The notes under the pieces were generated by a model, which was given only the letters and a program-made list of their open reading frames with translations, was not told where the DNA came from and did not search any database. Below are positions 27,288 through 36,180 of a stretch of DNA of 64,000 nt, piece by piece; position 1 is the first letter of the stretch; each line of letters begins with the position of its first letter. Source of the stretch: CAZHYV01 sp964537055 (lineage in GTDB: Bacteria > Myxococcota_A > Polyangia > Palsa-1104 > JAEUJZ01); NCBI GenBank assembly GCA_964537055.1, contig CAZHYV010000004.1, positions 1 to 64,000 of the forward strand, read 5' to 3'. The position numbers and the translations under genes were made by a program.

Positions 27288-27866
27288 TTATCCAAAGTTT
27301 GGCGTTTCGTACAGAAACCAGGTTTGCCTATTCAGAAGATCATACATTGGCTCCGTAAGCTGCTTTGGAAACTCGTTCTTCTGGTCAGGATGTGCCTCTA
27401 GATAAAGGTATATGTTTTGGAGAGACATAAACATCGATACCACTTCTTTCTTGAAGGGCTGCACAACAAGCTCCCGCTCAAGCTTAGAAGGGTCTTTAAA
27501 AAAGACAGAATATTCTACGGTGCCATCAGGATGAGTAAAGAGAGGGACTACCTCAAAAGACATCTTTCTCTTCGCCTCCTCTTTGGGGAGAAGGGTTATT
27601 AAGATAAGACGACCCTTTGGCTCAAAACCCGGTTCCAGGCTGACTTGTACAAATCCCCGTTCCTGAAATGCAACAAAGTACAAATTGGGGACTGTTTGTG
27701 ACTGATTTTTTGAAGGAACGAATCCAAAACAGGTACTCGGCAGAGCATCATCCGTTCTTGCCTCACTAGAGCATTGCATTTTTGGAGGTTCCTGGCAGGA
27801 AAGCAAACCGAAACAAAGACCCAATAGGAATAAGAAAGGAGCATATCGTAATTTAACGAGTTTCAT
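27288..27866 (-). CDS. Lipoprotein, array copy 2
   Basis: ATG 27866 has GAGG five bases upstream and gives 192 residues, the same length as copy 1. The lipobox is CFGLLSCQEPP. The shared core (SSEARTDDALPSTCFGFV, FQERGFVQVSLEPG, IYLYLEAHPDQKNEFPKQL) identifies it as a paralog of 25789-26367. The longer frame to 27887 adds seven residues and is less likely. It lies between array barrels 1 and 2. Confidence 0.82.
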   Translation of the reverse strand: MKLVKLRYAPFLFLLGLCFGLLSCQEPPKMQCSSEARTDDALPSTCFGFVPSKNQSQTVPNLYFVAFQERGFVQVSLEPGFEPKGRLILITLLPKEEAKRKMSFEVVPLFTHPDGTVEYSVFFKDPSKLERELVVQPFKKEVVSMFMSLQNIYLYLEAHPDQKNEFPKQLTEPMYDLLNRQTWFLYETPNFG

Positions 27867-27927
27867 AAAAACCTCATAGCGCAACAAGTTAACAAAGACC
27901 TATCTACAAAGCTAGAGATAAACAAAG

Positions 27928-28581
27928 CTAGAAATAATAACTTATCCCAACGTTTGTACTTATTCCTGTAACAAAATAGGGTACAAATTTTTCCTCGTAG
28001 AGGCTCACTCCTAGCAAAGTACGCACATCCATCGAAAAACTTATGTGCTCTTTCCACCGGAGTTCAAAACCGATTCCAGGGATGAACCCAATCAATACCC
28101 GAGGATCAATAATCTCCCAAATAGGAAGCGGACGAAGCACCCCAACTTGGGCATTCAATCGTAAAGCTGTCACGATATAAGGATGGATGGACAAAGAAGG
28201 CTTTAGCTTCCTAGAAATAAAGAAAAATCGCGCTCCTAGGGAAGCGGCGAATTCTCCAACGTACCAATTACTGTCGGCACTCAATTTAAATCCTAAGCCC
28301 GCCAAGGAAAATTCGAGAGAAATTTTGGGGTGCAATCGTCCATAGAGGTCGATTTGCATTCCCCCTGTGTATGCGTAGCTACGATTTCCATTCGGAAAGA
28401 AACCTACGATGAGCTGTGCAGGAACAGCGCTTATCCCTATTCCAAATTGCCGCGAAAACAAGAGAGGGGCTGGCTCATTAGAAGAAGAGTTTGCCTCAGA
28501 AAGCTCCTTTGCAGGATTTGCGGCTGAGGCGATGGTAGCTAATAACATCAGGAACATGGGAAGGAACCATTTCAAAAGCAT
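27928..28581 (-). CDS. Outer-membrane barrel protein, array copy 2
   Basis: A 217-residue protein with a signal peptide (MLATIASAA, about 20). Its linker is very short compared with the other copies, and the barrel core is the same (LFSRQFGIGISAVPAQLIVG to TNVGISYYF). It is the first gene of the minus-strand array and is divergent from the DUF4178 operon. A TATGAA box ends 6 nt before its ATG, but no good -35 is visible. Confidence 0.83.
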   Translation of the reverse strand: MLLKWFLPMFLMLLATIASAANPAKELSEANSSSNEPAPLLFSRQFGIGISAVPAQLIVGFFPNGNRSYAYTGGMQIDLYGRLHPKISLEFSLAGLGFKLSADSNWYVGEFAASLGARFFFISRKLKPSLSIHPYIVTALRLNAQVGVLRPLPIWEIIDPRVLIGFIPGIGFELRWKEHISFSMDVRTLLGVSLYEEKFVPYFVTGISTNVGISYYF

Positions 28582-28731
28582 TAAAAGTTCATACCAAACT
28601 TTAGGGGAAAAAGAAGTAAGTTTTTATAATAGACAACGTCATCATTTCTCTTTTTTCTAGCGCACGCTCCCCTCTCCGTTTATCATATGCTTATTTACAA
28701 CTTTTATTGATAAGCGTCTTACTTCTAAACA

Positions 28732-29364
28732 ATGATGAACTTACGTTGTCCCGGCTGCGGGGCGGACATTGTCTTAAAATCAAGCATTTCTGTTTTCGCG
28801 GTGTGCGCCTATTGCCGCTCAACTTCAGTCAGGCAAGACATCAACCTTGAGCAGCTTGGCAAAATGGCCCAGCTTCCCCCTGATATGAGCCCCTTACGAA
28901 TTGGAACCCAAGGGACCTACGAATCAAAACGGTTTGAGCTGGTAGGACGACTGAAAGTTGGTTGGGCGCAAGGCTCGTGGAACGAATGGTTTGCGCTGTT
29001 TGAAGATGGCAAAAGTGGTTGGATTTCCGTCGCCCAAGGCTTTTATATGATTAGTTTTGCAAAAGAGGATCTGAAAGGGGTGCCTCCTATCGAAGCCCTA
29101 TTGCCTGGCTCAGAATGGGAACTTATCGATAAGCAAATCTTCCAAATTGATGATATCAAAAAGGCTGTATGTATCGGCAGTGAGGGGGAACTGCCCTTTT
29201 TGGGTCCCCAAGGCAGACAAAGTATCAGCGTAGACCTTAGCGGTCCAAATCACCAATTTGCGACCATTGATTATGCAAACGATGGCGTTTATTTATATAT
29301 AGGCAAATACGTAGATTTTGACGATTTTCATTTCACATCCCTAAGGCAAATCGATGGCTGGTAA
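28732..29364 (+). CDS. Zinc-ribbon DUF4178 protein
   Basis: A 210-residue soluble protein. An N-terminal zinc ribbon (CPGCG at about 6-10, CAYC at about 29-32) is followed by a DUF4178-type beta domain with the characteristic RIGTQGTYESKRFELVGRL, GSWNEWFALFEDGKSGWIS and YIGKYVDFDDFHF. DUF4178 has no known activity. In genomes I recall, it recurs beside DUF350 and polyamine genes, as it does here. It is the first gene of the operon and overlaps the next by 11 nt. No ribosome binding site is visible before the ATG. Confidence 0.88.
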   Translation: MMNLRCPGCGADIVLKSSISVFAVCAYCRSTSVRQDINLEQLGKMAQLPPDMSPLRIGTQGTYESKRFELVGRLKVGWAQGSWNEWFALFEDGKSGWISVAQGFYMISFAKEDLKGVPPIEALLPGSEWELIDKQIFQIDDIKKAVCIGSEGELPFLGPQGRQSISVDLSGPNHQFATIDYANDGVYLYIGKYVDFDDFHFTSLRQIDGW

Positions 29365-31372
29365 TTCTCCGCATTTGAACAGATCCTCTGAGGGCCCAAA
29401 AGAGTTGGACGAGACGAGTAAAACGAATTCTCCCGATGCTCATGCTCTGGATTTGTCCACATCTTCTCGGGAGAGCCCTACCAAGAAACCAGCACTCAAG
29501 GTGTTTCAATGCCTCTTTTGCGGAGCGCCCGTCGAGCTTCGGGCCTTAGGAGAAGCCATCTGTGTGGTTTGTCAGGCTTGTGGATCCATCATTGACACCA
29601 CCAACGAAAATTACCGCATCCTGTCTGCTGCGAAGGAGAAGCTGTCCATCGAGCCCATGATTCCCATAGGTCAGCGAGGCACACTGCAGGGCCATCTTTG
29701 GGAAGTGATTGGGTTTATGAGGCGCTGCGACTGGAAAGAAGAATATTTTTGGGATGAGTACCTCCTCTTTAATCCTATCCGCGGATTTCGTTGGCTGACT
29801 GAGGCCGAGGGTCACTGGAATTATGTGACCATGATCAAAGAAAAGCCTCAAGTCCATCAACGTGCGAACCAGAACCGTAGAAATCAAAGAAAAGCGCCCA
29901 AAGTCTTAATGTATCTAGACACATCTTACCCAATCTTCCATGCGGGCAAAGCCAAAGTCGTCTATGTCATGGGAGAATTCTACTGGCGGGTCCAGGTAGG
30001 CGATGTGGTGGAGGTGCAGGATTATATTGCTCCACCACGCATGCTTTCTTGCGAAAAAAACGAAGAAGAAATCATCTGGTCCGTTGGTGAGTATGTTCCT
30101 GCACAAGAAGTTCAGACGGCCTTTCAAATCACCAAACCGATGCCCACTCAAAAAGGGGTGGCGCCCAACCAACCCTCAAAGATAGGTGCCTTAAGCTCAA
30201 GCCTTCGGAGATACTTCTTCCTTTTTGCTACCATTTTGTGCGCCCTCCAAGCCCTTCACCTCTTTCTCGCTAAAAAAGAACAAGTCTATCAGGGAAACTT
30301 CATCTATCGGGCCAATGACCCAGAAAAAGTGAAAATCAGTCCCTCTTTCGAGCTAAAATATGGGCGAGCCAATGTCGATTTTCAGCTTTATGCACCGCTT
30401 ACCGATAGTTGGCTAGAGATTGGTGTCGATCTGATCAACGAGAAAACAGGAGTCTCTTACGAATTTCAACAAGGGATCGAATATTATTCGGGCACAGACA
30501 GCGATGGTCCCTGGACAAGTGGTGAGCGACAAACCCATGTCATTCTGTCTGCGATTCCCGCGGGAACGTACCATCTTGTCATCGAAGCCTCGGGGCCTGC
30601 CCTAGGAGTTTCTTCTGCCTCGGCAGCCTTATCGGAAGGAGAATCTATACAAACATTTGCTTCTACCTCTCCTGCTACGTCGGAGGCTGGGCCCATTCCT
30701 TTAACGGAGAGTGCTGCCTCTTTCACTTTACAAGGCATAAAACCTCACCCCCGTGGATTGAATATCGATTCTCCTCCAACCCCTGTCAAGGATCCAGCAA
30801 GCGCTACACCTACACAAAGTTCCTTTAGCCCCGGACCTAAGGTAGACCCCGTAACCGCACCAACTCCGACTGCAGTCCCCCCTCCTACCGGAGCCACCCC
30901 TTCGGCTGGAGCCCCATCTCCGATGGAAACTTCCTCTCAACCAACCTCAGTACCTTCTATTGAAGTAGCGCCCGTCCCAGCACCAATTGACCCTGGACCC
31001 GGACAAGAGTATACCTTCACTGTTACACGCAGTGTTGTGACATGGTGGAACTTTTTTGTAGGGATGTTCTTGCTTACAGTAATTCCTGTCGTGGTTTGGG
31101 TGCGAAAACAAAGTTTTGAACGCTCTCGATGGGAAAATAGCATGTTTTCACCATTTTCGAGCGAGGAGTATGGGAAAATAGCATGTTTTCACCATTTTCG
31201 AGCGAGGAGTAAGGAGCAGCTCATGAAGAAATTTTTTATTGTCTATGGAATCATTCTTTGCGTGGGGTTCGCTTCCACATCGTTTATCGGACTCGATGTC
31301 ATCGATTTCATCCGCTCAAAAACATGGGGTCCTCATGTGTTTCATCCAGACCCTGGGTCGCATCATAAATAG
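29354..31372 (+). CDS. Zinc-ribbon DUF4178 membrane protein, fused to a small membrane protein
   Basis: A 672-residue protein. A zinc ribbon (FQCLFCGA at about 51, VVCQACGS at about 72) and a DUF4178 domain (about 95-245; IGQRGTLQGHLWEVIGFMRR, VGEFYWRVQVGDVVEV) are followed by a membrane segment (about 283-305). A beta-rich periplasmic part (about 310-420), a long Pro/Ser/Thr linker (about 440-555) and a second membrane segment (about 567-583) come next. A 41-bp tandem duplication at 31130-31211 then removes the old stop and reads in a new frame into what looks like a once separate small gene, adding a third membrane segment. See the repeat entry. ATG 29354 overlaps the upstream gene, so translation is coupled. 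Confidence 0.85.
   Translation: MAGNSPHLNRSSEGPKELDETSKTNSPDAHALDLSTSSRESPTKKPALKVFQCLFCGAPVELRALGEAICVVCQACGSIIDTTNENYRILSAAKEKLSIEPMIPIGQRGTLQGHLWEVIGFMRRCDWKEEYFWDEYLLFNPIRGFRWLTEAEGHWNYVTMIKEKPQVHQRANQNRRNQRKAPKVLMYLDTSYPIFHAGKAKVVYVMGEFYWRVQVGDVVEVQDYIAPPRMLSCEKNEEEIIWSVGEYVPAQEVQTAFQITKPMPTQKGVAPNQPSKIGALSSSLRRYFFLFATILCALQALHLFLAKKEQVYQGNFIYRANDPEKVKISPSFELKYGRANVDFQLYAPLTDSWLEIGVDLINEKTGVSYEFQQGIEYYSGTDSDGPWTSGERQTHVILSAIPAGTYHLVIEASGPALGVSSASAALSEGESIQTFASTSPATSEAGPIPLTESAASFTLQGIKPHPRGLNIDSPPTPVKDPASATPTQSSFSPGPKVDPVTAPTPTAVPPPTGATPSAGAPSPMETSSQPTSVPSIEVAPVPAPIDPGPGQEYTFTVTRSVVTWWNFFVGMFLLTVIPVVVWVRKQSFERSRWENSMFSPFSSEEYGKIACFHHFRARSKEQLMKKFFIVYGIILCVGFASTSFIGLDVIDFIRSKTWGPHVFHPDPGSHHK
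31130..31211 (+). repeat. 41-bp perfect tandem duplication that fuses two genes
   Basis: The unit at 31130-31170 is repeated exactly at 31171-31211. Because 41 is not a multiple of three, the second copy is read in another frame. With a single unit the DUF4178 gene would end SSEE-TAA, and a separate gene would begin at ATG 31223 with GGAG nine bases upstream. That gene would encode a 49-residue membrane protein starting MKKFFIVYGIILCVGF. With two units the stop is bypassed and both are joined in one open frame. Confidence 0.9.
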
Positions 31373-31445
31373 AGATTTTTCAAAGAAATTTCTTGCTTGC
31401 CAAGCAAACCTAGGCCTGTAGGATACCAAAAAGGAGAAACGTTTT

Positions 31446-31664
31446 ATGGAACCCATCATCAACCTGAGGCATATCCTCGACGCACTGATCTTTTCTTTCA
31501 TCGGGATCCTCATTTTTGTCTTAGGATACTTTGTTGTTAACAAAATGACACCGGGCCATCTCTTTAAAGAAATTATTGAAGAGCATAACATCGCCTTAGC
31601 TATTTTAATTGGAGCTATCGTGTTAGGGATTTCCCTTATTATTGCCTCCGCCATTCATGGATAG
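31446..31664 (+). CDS. DUF350 small membrane protein
   Basis: A 72-residue protein with two membrane segments (about 13-33 and 48-70) and the DUF350 pattern. Conserved features are the hydrophobic ILIFVLGYFVVNKMTPG, the acidic EIIEEHN turn and LAILIGAIVLGISLIIA. Most DUF350 proteins carry two such units; this is a single-unit form. AAAGGAGA precedes the ATG. It sits between the DUF4178 and aminopropyltransferase genes, 25 bp before the latter. Confidence 0.88.
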   Translation: MEPIINLRHILDALIFSFIGILIFVLGYFVVNKMTPGHLFKEIIEEHNIALAILIGAIVLGISLIIASAIHG

Positions 31665-31689
31665 CGAAACCCTTAGATTTCCATAGAGA

Positions 31690-33192
31690 ATGCCTATGTC
31701 GTTTGTTTTGCTTTTTTCAGTATTTGTCATTGCCACCTGCGGTCTTGTCTACGAGCTCATCTCGGGTGCATTGGCAAGTTATCTTCTGGGAGACTCGATT
31801 ACACAGTTTTCTACCGTGATTGGGGTTTACCTTTTTTCCATGGGCATCGGGTCCTTTCTGTCGAAATACATTACTCGAAACCTGGTCTCTTTCTTTATTC
31901 AGATAGAGCTTTTGATCGGGCTGGTGGGGGGATGTTCTGCGGCAGTTCTCTTTTTGGGATTCGAACACGTATCCTCGTTCCAAGTCTTGCTTTATTTTAC
32001 CGTCAGTGTGACCGGCATCCTGGTGGGATGTGAAATTCCCTTGCTGATGCGCATCCTGAAAGATCACTTTACCTTTAATGACCTAGTTTCTAAAGTCTTT
32101 ACATTTGATTATGTGGGAGCTTTGCTTGCCTCACTTTTGTTTCCTCTGGTGCTTGTGCCTCACCTGGGGCTGGTGCGTTCGGGATTTTTGTTTGGCATGA
32201 TGAATGTGCTTGTCGCCATCTGGGCCCTCTTTCTTTTTCAAAAAGAGATCGTTTGGGTCAGACTGCTGCGAAGTTCGGCTGCCTTGGTCTTGCTTGTTCT
32301 TGCATTGGGGTTTGTGTACTCGCAAAAGATCATGAGCCTTGCCGAATCAGCCCGGTATCAGGATGATGTGATGTATGCAAAAACCACAAGGTACCAAAGG
32401 ATTGTTCTTACAAAAACGCCCGATGATCTTCGTCTATTTCTTAATGGGAACCTACAATTCAGTTCGCGGGACGAGTACCGCTACCATGAGGCGCTCGTTC
32501 ATATGGGCATGGCCGCGATATTTTCTCCTCGCCATATTTTGGTTTTAGGAGGAGGAGACGGTCTGGCAGTCCGTGAGATTTTGAAATACCCCTCTGTCGA
32601 ATCAATCACGCTTGTAGACCTAGATGCAGAAATGACCGAGCTGTTCTCAAAGCACGATGTGCTCGTCAGATTAAATCAAGGTGCATTCAATTCTCCTAAA
32701 GTCAAGGTGCTGAACGAAGATGCTTTTCACTGGCTTCGGGAAAACAAAACCATGTACGATTTTATCGTCGTTGATTTTCCCGACCCAAGCAACTACTCGC
32801 TAGGCAAGCTTTACACCGACTCGTTTTATCGGCTTCTGAAAGGTGCTGTGAATGAAAAAGGCGTGATCGTCATTCAAAGTACTTCCCCCTTGGTGGCAAA
32901 AAAGTCATTTTGGTGCGTGAATGCCACGCTTACATCGGTTGGCTTTTTGACCACCCCATACCATGTGTACGTGCCCTCGTTTGGAGAGTGGGGCTTTGTC
33001 ATTGCCACCAAAAGACCCTTTGTAGCCCCAACTGAGTTTCCTTCGGGGCTTCGATTTGTCACCGAAGAAACAGCGCGGGACATGTTGCATTTTCCCGTCG
33101 ATATGCAAACCCAAATCAGGGAAGTGAATAAACTCAATAACCAAATCTTGGTACGGTACTTTGAAGAAGAGTGGGCAAAATATACTCATTAA
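31690..33192 (+). CDS. Membrane-embedded polyamine aminopropyltransferase
   Basis: A 500-residue protein. The N-terminal half (about 5-212) has around seven membrane segments. The C-terminal half is a spermidine-synthase domain with RYQRIVL, the decarboxylated-AdoMet site VLGGGDGLAVREIL (GGGDG 287-291), VDLDAEM, NEDAF, VVDFPDPSN (362-369) and LYTDSFY. It should transfer an aminopropyl group from decarboxylated AdoMet to an amine acceptor at the membrane. The identity of the acceptor (putrescine or another amine) is not given by sequence. SpeD, which makes the donor, is encoded three genes downstream. Its 3' end overlaps the next gene by 32 nt. Confidence 0.93.
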   Translation: MPMSFVLLFSVFVIATCGLVYELISGALASYLLGDSITQFSTVIGVYLFSMGIGSFLSKYITRNLVSFFIQIELLIGLVGGCSAAVLFLGFEHVSSFQVLLYFTVSVTGILVGCEIPLLMRILKDHFTFNDLVSKVFTFDYVGALLASLLFPLVLVPHLGLVRSGFLFGMMNVLVAIWALFLFQKEIVWVRLLRSSAALVLLVLALGFVYSQKIMSLAESARYQDDVMYAKTTRYQRIVLTKTPDDLRLFLNGNLQFSSRDEYRYHEALVHMGMAAIFSPRHILVLGGGDGLAVREILKYPSVESITLVDLDAEMTELFSKHDVLVRLNQGAFNSPKVKVLNEDAFHWLRENKTMYDFIVVDFPDPSNYSLGKLYTDSFYRLLKGAVNEKGVIVIQSTSPLVAKKSFWCVNATLTSVGFLTTPYHVYVPSFGEWGFVIATKRPFVAPTEFPSGLRFVTEETARDMLHFPVDMQTQIREVNKLNNQILVRYFEEEWAKYTH

Positions 33193-34912
33193 TGAGATTC
33201 GCTCGAGGACCTCAGAAGCGCCTAAGGCGAGTTCCGAGGCTTTCCCTTGGGTCTCAAGGAGAAAATTCCTAAAGGGTGTCCTTGGGGCAACCGGGGGAGC
33301 TCTTTTGTCGGGGCTAGGCCTTTTTAAATACTTTGGGCAGCCATCCGCCCAAATCTATCCTGGCAGGATCGTTTCTGCATCTTCTACGTTTGGGCATCGG
33401 ATTCGAGACGGTGGATTCCCCCCTCCTGAGAAAACCCAAGAGATTGAGACGGTCATTGTGGGAGGAGGCATTGCAGGCCTATCAGCAGCTTGGTGGCTGA
33501 CCAAACAGCAGTATGACCGGTTTGTGCTTTTAGAACTAGAGCCTAAAACTGGAGGAAGCTCCCAAAGTGGAACAAGCGGGGTCAGTGCCTATCCTTGGGG
33601 CGCCCACTACCTGCCTCTTCCTGGACCCGAGGCAGCTTGGGTGTTTTCGCTGCTAGAAGAGCTCGGTGTCATTGAAGGGTACGATGCCCAAGGAAAGCCT
33701 CTCTACAACGAGTATTATCTCTGTGCAGATCCTCACGAGCGTCTGTTTATTCAAGGCCGGTTCCAAGAAGGAATTCTGCCTCAGATAGGGATCACGGAAG
33801 AAGATCGACGTCAATACGACGAGTTTTTTACGATGGTTGAGTCCTACAAAAACAAACGAGGGCGGGATGGCAAACGAGCCTTCGTCATCCCTCTCGAGGA
33901 AAGTTCCCAAGATCCCGAGTTTTTAGCACTGGACCAAATGACCATGGCCTCTTTCCTCACAGCGAGGGGCTTGACCTCAACCTATTTGCACTGGTACGTA
34001 AACTATTGTTGCCGAGATGATTATGGGATGGGTCACCAGCATGTATCTGCCTGGGCTGGCCTCCATTATTTTGCCTCGCGCATTGGCAAAGGCGCCAATG
34101 CGGATTCAAAAACAGTGCTCACGTGGCCAGAAGGAAATGGGTGGCTTGCAGAGCGGCTCTTTCAGAGAGTGGCTAGATATGTCCGTCCCAATGCCCCTGT
34201 CTTTTCTATAAGAAATCATGAGGAGCATGTGTGGGTCGACTATTTTGATGTACAGTCCCAAAAATCAATCACACTAAAAGCCAAAAAGGTCATTTTTGCT
34301 GCACCTCGTTTTGTGGCAATGAAACTTCTACCCGAGCTTCAAGCAAAAAACCCTGCCTATGTAAAACCTGCTTATGCAGGGGACCTTCGTTACGCCCCGT
34401 GGATGGTGGCCAACGTAACGCTGAGCGCACTGCCTCAAGGAAAAGGGGCACCTCTTTCTTGGGACAACGTCAATTTTCAGAGCGATTCTTTGGGATACGT
34501 TGTGGCAACACATCAGAGTCTAAAGCGTTATCCTCAGAAAACGGTGATCACCTACTACCTTCCCCTGGCCAAGGAGGATCCTGCCTATGCTCGAAAGATG
34601 GCAGCAGAAAAGTCCCATCAGGAGTGGGCCAAGCAGATTGCCGAAGATTTGGCCACCATGCACCCAAGCATCAGAGAAACCATTGAGAACATCGATGTGT
34701 GGCTATGGGGTCACGGTATGATTACGCCCAAGGTGGGGTATCTTTGGGGACCAGGCAGACAGGAGATGCTTTTGCCTTTGGGGCACATTCATTTTGCCCA
34801 CAGCGATATGAGCGGCATCTCGATCTTTGAAGAGGCTCAGTACCGCGGCATCAAAGCAGCACAAAACGTGCTTGAGGAACTAAAGCATCTTCCCAAAGGA
34901 ACGAAGATATGA
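33161..34912 (+). CDS. Tat-exported FAD-dependent oxidoreductase (amine-oxidase-like)
   Basis: A 583-residue protein with a twin-arginine signal (SRRKFLKG at 32-39, then a hydrophobic stretch to about 55) and an FAD Rossmann motif (VIVGGGIAGLSAAWWL at about 98). The layout is of the flavin amine oxidase / NAD(P)-binding group, with LLELEPKTGGSSQSG as the second conserved strand. It is predicted to fold with FAD before export to the periplasm. The only in-frame start before the signal is TTG 33161, inside the aminopropyltransferase gene. In this operon it could oxidise a polyamine-type product; that is inference. Confidence 0.88.
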   Translation: MKKSGQNILINEIRSRTSEAPKASSEAFPWVSRRKFLKGVLGATGGALLSGLGLFKYFGQPSAQIYPGRIVSASSTFGHRIRDGGFPPPEKTQEIETVIVGGGIAGLSAAWWLTKQQYDRFVLLELEPKTGGSSQSGTSGVSAYPWGAHYLPLPGPEAAWVFSLLEELGVIEGYDAQGKPLYNEYYLCADPHERLFIQGRFQEGILPQIGITEEDRRQYDEFFTMVESYKNKRGRDGKRAFVIPLEESSQDPEFLALDQMTMASFLTARGLTSTYLHWYVNYCCRDDYGMGHQHVSAWAGLHYFASRIGKGANADSKTVLTWPEGNGWLAERLFQRVARYVRPNAPVFSIRNHEEHVWVDYFDVQSQKSITLKAKKVIFAAPRFVAMKLLPELQAKNPAYVKPAYAGDLRYAPWMVANVTLSALPQGKGAPLSWDNVNFQSDSLGYVVATHQSLKRYPQKTVITYYLPLAKEDPAYARKMAAEKSHQEWAKQIAEDLATMHPSIRETIENIDVWLWGHGMITPKVGYLWGPGRQEMLLPLGHIHFAHSDMSGISIFEEAQYRGIKAAQNVLEELKHLPKGTKI

Positions 34913-36180
34913 GGACAGATGCGTTTTCATCAATCCAGGGGCGTTTGGAAAAAGGAAAGCAGCCGGAGGCTCGGCTCAAGGAAAAACCTCTTATAGAATC
35001 TGCAAAAGCACGAGCGATGTCATCTTCTCAAGTACCGCCCGTAGGACCTCCAACGAGAGAATCTTCATACAAGCGGCAACCCTGGATCGCATCGGCAGGC
35101 GTTGATCTTTTGCTGATTCTGTCCCCGCCTTTTCTTTCGGTGTTGGTCGTGATTCTCTGTCGAAATAGCTTCCGTGGGAAAGCAGAAGTCCCCCTATGGG
35201 CTTGGGTCAGCCTGGTCTTATGTATCGATGTTGCCCATGTGTACAGCTCTTTGTTCCGCACGTATTTTCATAAAGCCGAGTTCAAGAAACACAAACGGTT
35301 GCTGGTTCTGGTTCCCCTTTTTGCTTGGATCATTGGTGTAAGTCTGTACTCGATCAGTGCAGCGCTGTTCTGGAGAATCCTTGCCTATGTCGCTGTATTT
35401 CACTTTATCCGGCAGCAGTATGGGTTTATGATGCTGTATTCTCGCCAGGAAGATGCCACCCAGCGAAGATGGAAATGGCTCGACAAAGGCCTTATCTATT
35501 TGGCCACGTTATATCCCCTCGCCCACTGGCATACCCATCTTCCTAAGAATTTCCATTGGTTTGTCGAAGGCGATTTCGTTTCTGGCACTCCTCGTTGGGT
35601 AGGATCTGTAGTCTTTTGGCTGTATTTCGTTTTCTTCCTTCTATACGCAGGAAAGGAACTGCTCTTCTTTCAGCAAAAGCGCCCCTTCTCTATACCAAAA
35701 CAGCTCATCCTTTTAGGAACCGCACTCTCTTGGTATGTGGGCATTGTCATGCTGAACGGAGATATGGCATTTACAATAACAAACATTGTTAGCCACGGAA
35801 TCCCTTATATGGGGCTTATTTGGATTTACGGCAAAAAACAATCTATCGCATCACCACAAACAAAAGTGTTTTCTCAAGTTTCATACAAGCAAATCTTTTC
35901 GATTGCAATGATTCCGGTCTTTCTTGGAATCTTATGGTTGTTTGCTTATATCGAAGAAGGACTGTGGAGCGGCCTCGTCTTCCGCGAACGGCTCTCGTTC
36001 TTCCGCTTCTTTACCCTCCTTCCAAAGCTTAGTGATCCTTGGCTGCTTGCGCTTGTGGTTCCGCTATTGTCCCTGCCCCAAATGACGCATTATGTGGTAG
36101 ATGGATTCCTTTGGAAATTACGAAAGCCTGATGCAGCCTGGAAGCAGATCGTTTTTACCAAAGAAGGCCAATTAAAATGA
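34909..36180 (+). CDS. Histidine-rich polytopic membrane protein
   Basis: A 423-residue protein with a soluble N terminus (about 1-65) and about eight membrane segments. Histidines near segment ends are conspicuous: DVAHVYSSLFRTYFHK, FHFIRQQYGF, LAHWHTHLP, NIVSHGIPYMG and MTHYVVDGFLWKL. This spacing recalls membrane di-iron enzymes (desaturase or carotenoid-oxygenase-like) but no family motif is certain. ATGA overlaps join it to the flavoprotein upstream and speD downstream, so it is part of the same translation unit. Function unknown. Confidence 0.82.
   Translation: MRTDAFSSIQGRLEKGKQPEARLKEKPLIESAKARAMSSSQVPPVGPPTRESSYKRQPWIASAGVDLLLILSPPFLSVLVVILCRNSFRGKAEVPLWAWVSLVLCIDVAHVYSSLFRTYFHKAEFKKHKRLLVLVPLFAWIIGVSLYSISAALFWRILAYVAVFHFIRQQYGFMMLYSRQEDATQRRWKWLDKGLIYLATLYPLAHWHTHLPKNFHWFVEGDFVSGTPRWVGSVVFWLYFVFFLLYAGKELLFFQQKRPFSIPKQLILLGTALSWYVGIVMLNGDMAFTITNIVSHGIPYMGLIWIYGKKQSIASPQTKVFSQVSYKQIFSIAMIPVFLGILWLFAYIEEGLWSGLVFRERLSFFRFFTLLPKLSDPWLLALVVPLLSLPQMTHYVVDGFLWKLRKPDAAWKQIVFTKEGQLK

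Noticed and set aside
31223..31372. Separate small membrane-protein gene
   Set aside because: The ATG and GGAG are present and it may once have been independent or may still be initiated internally, but in this sequence it is in frame with the upstream gene, so it is described within the fused gene.
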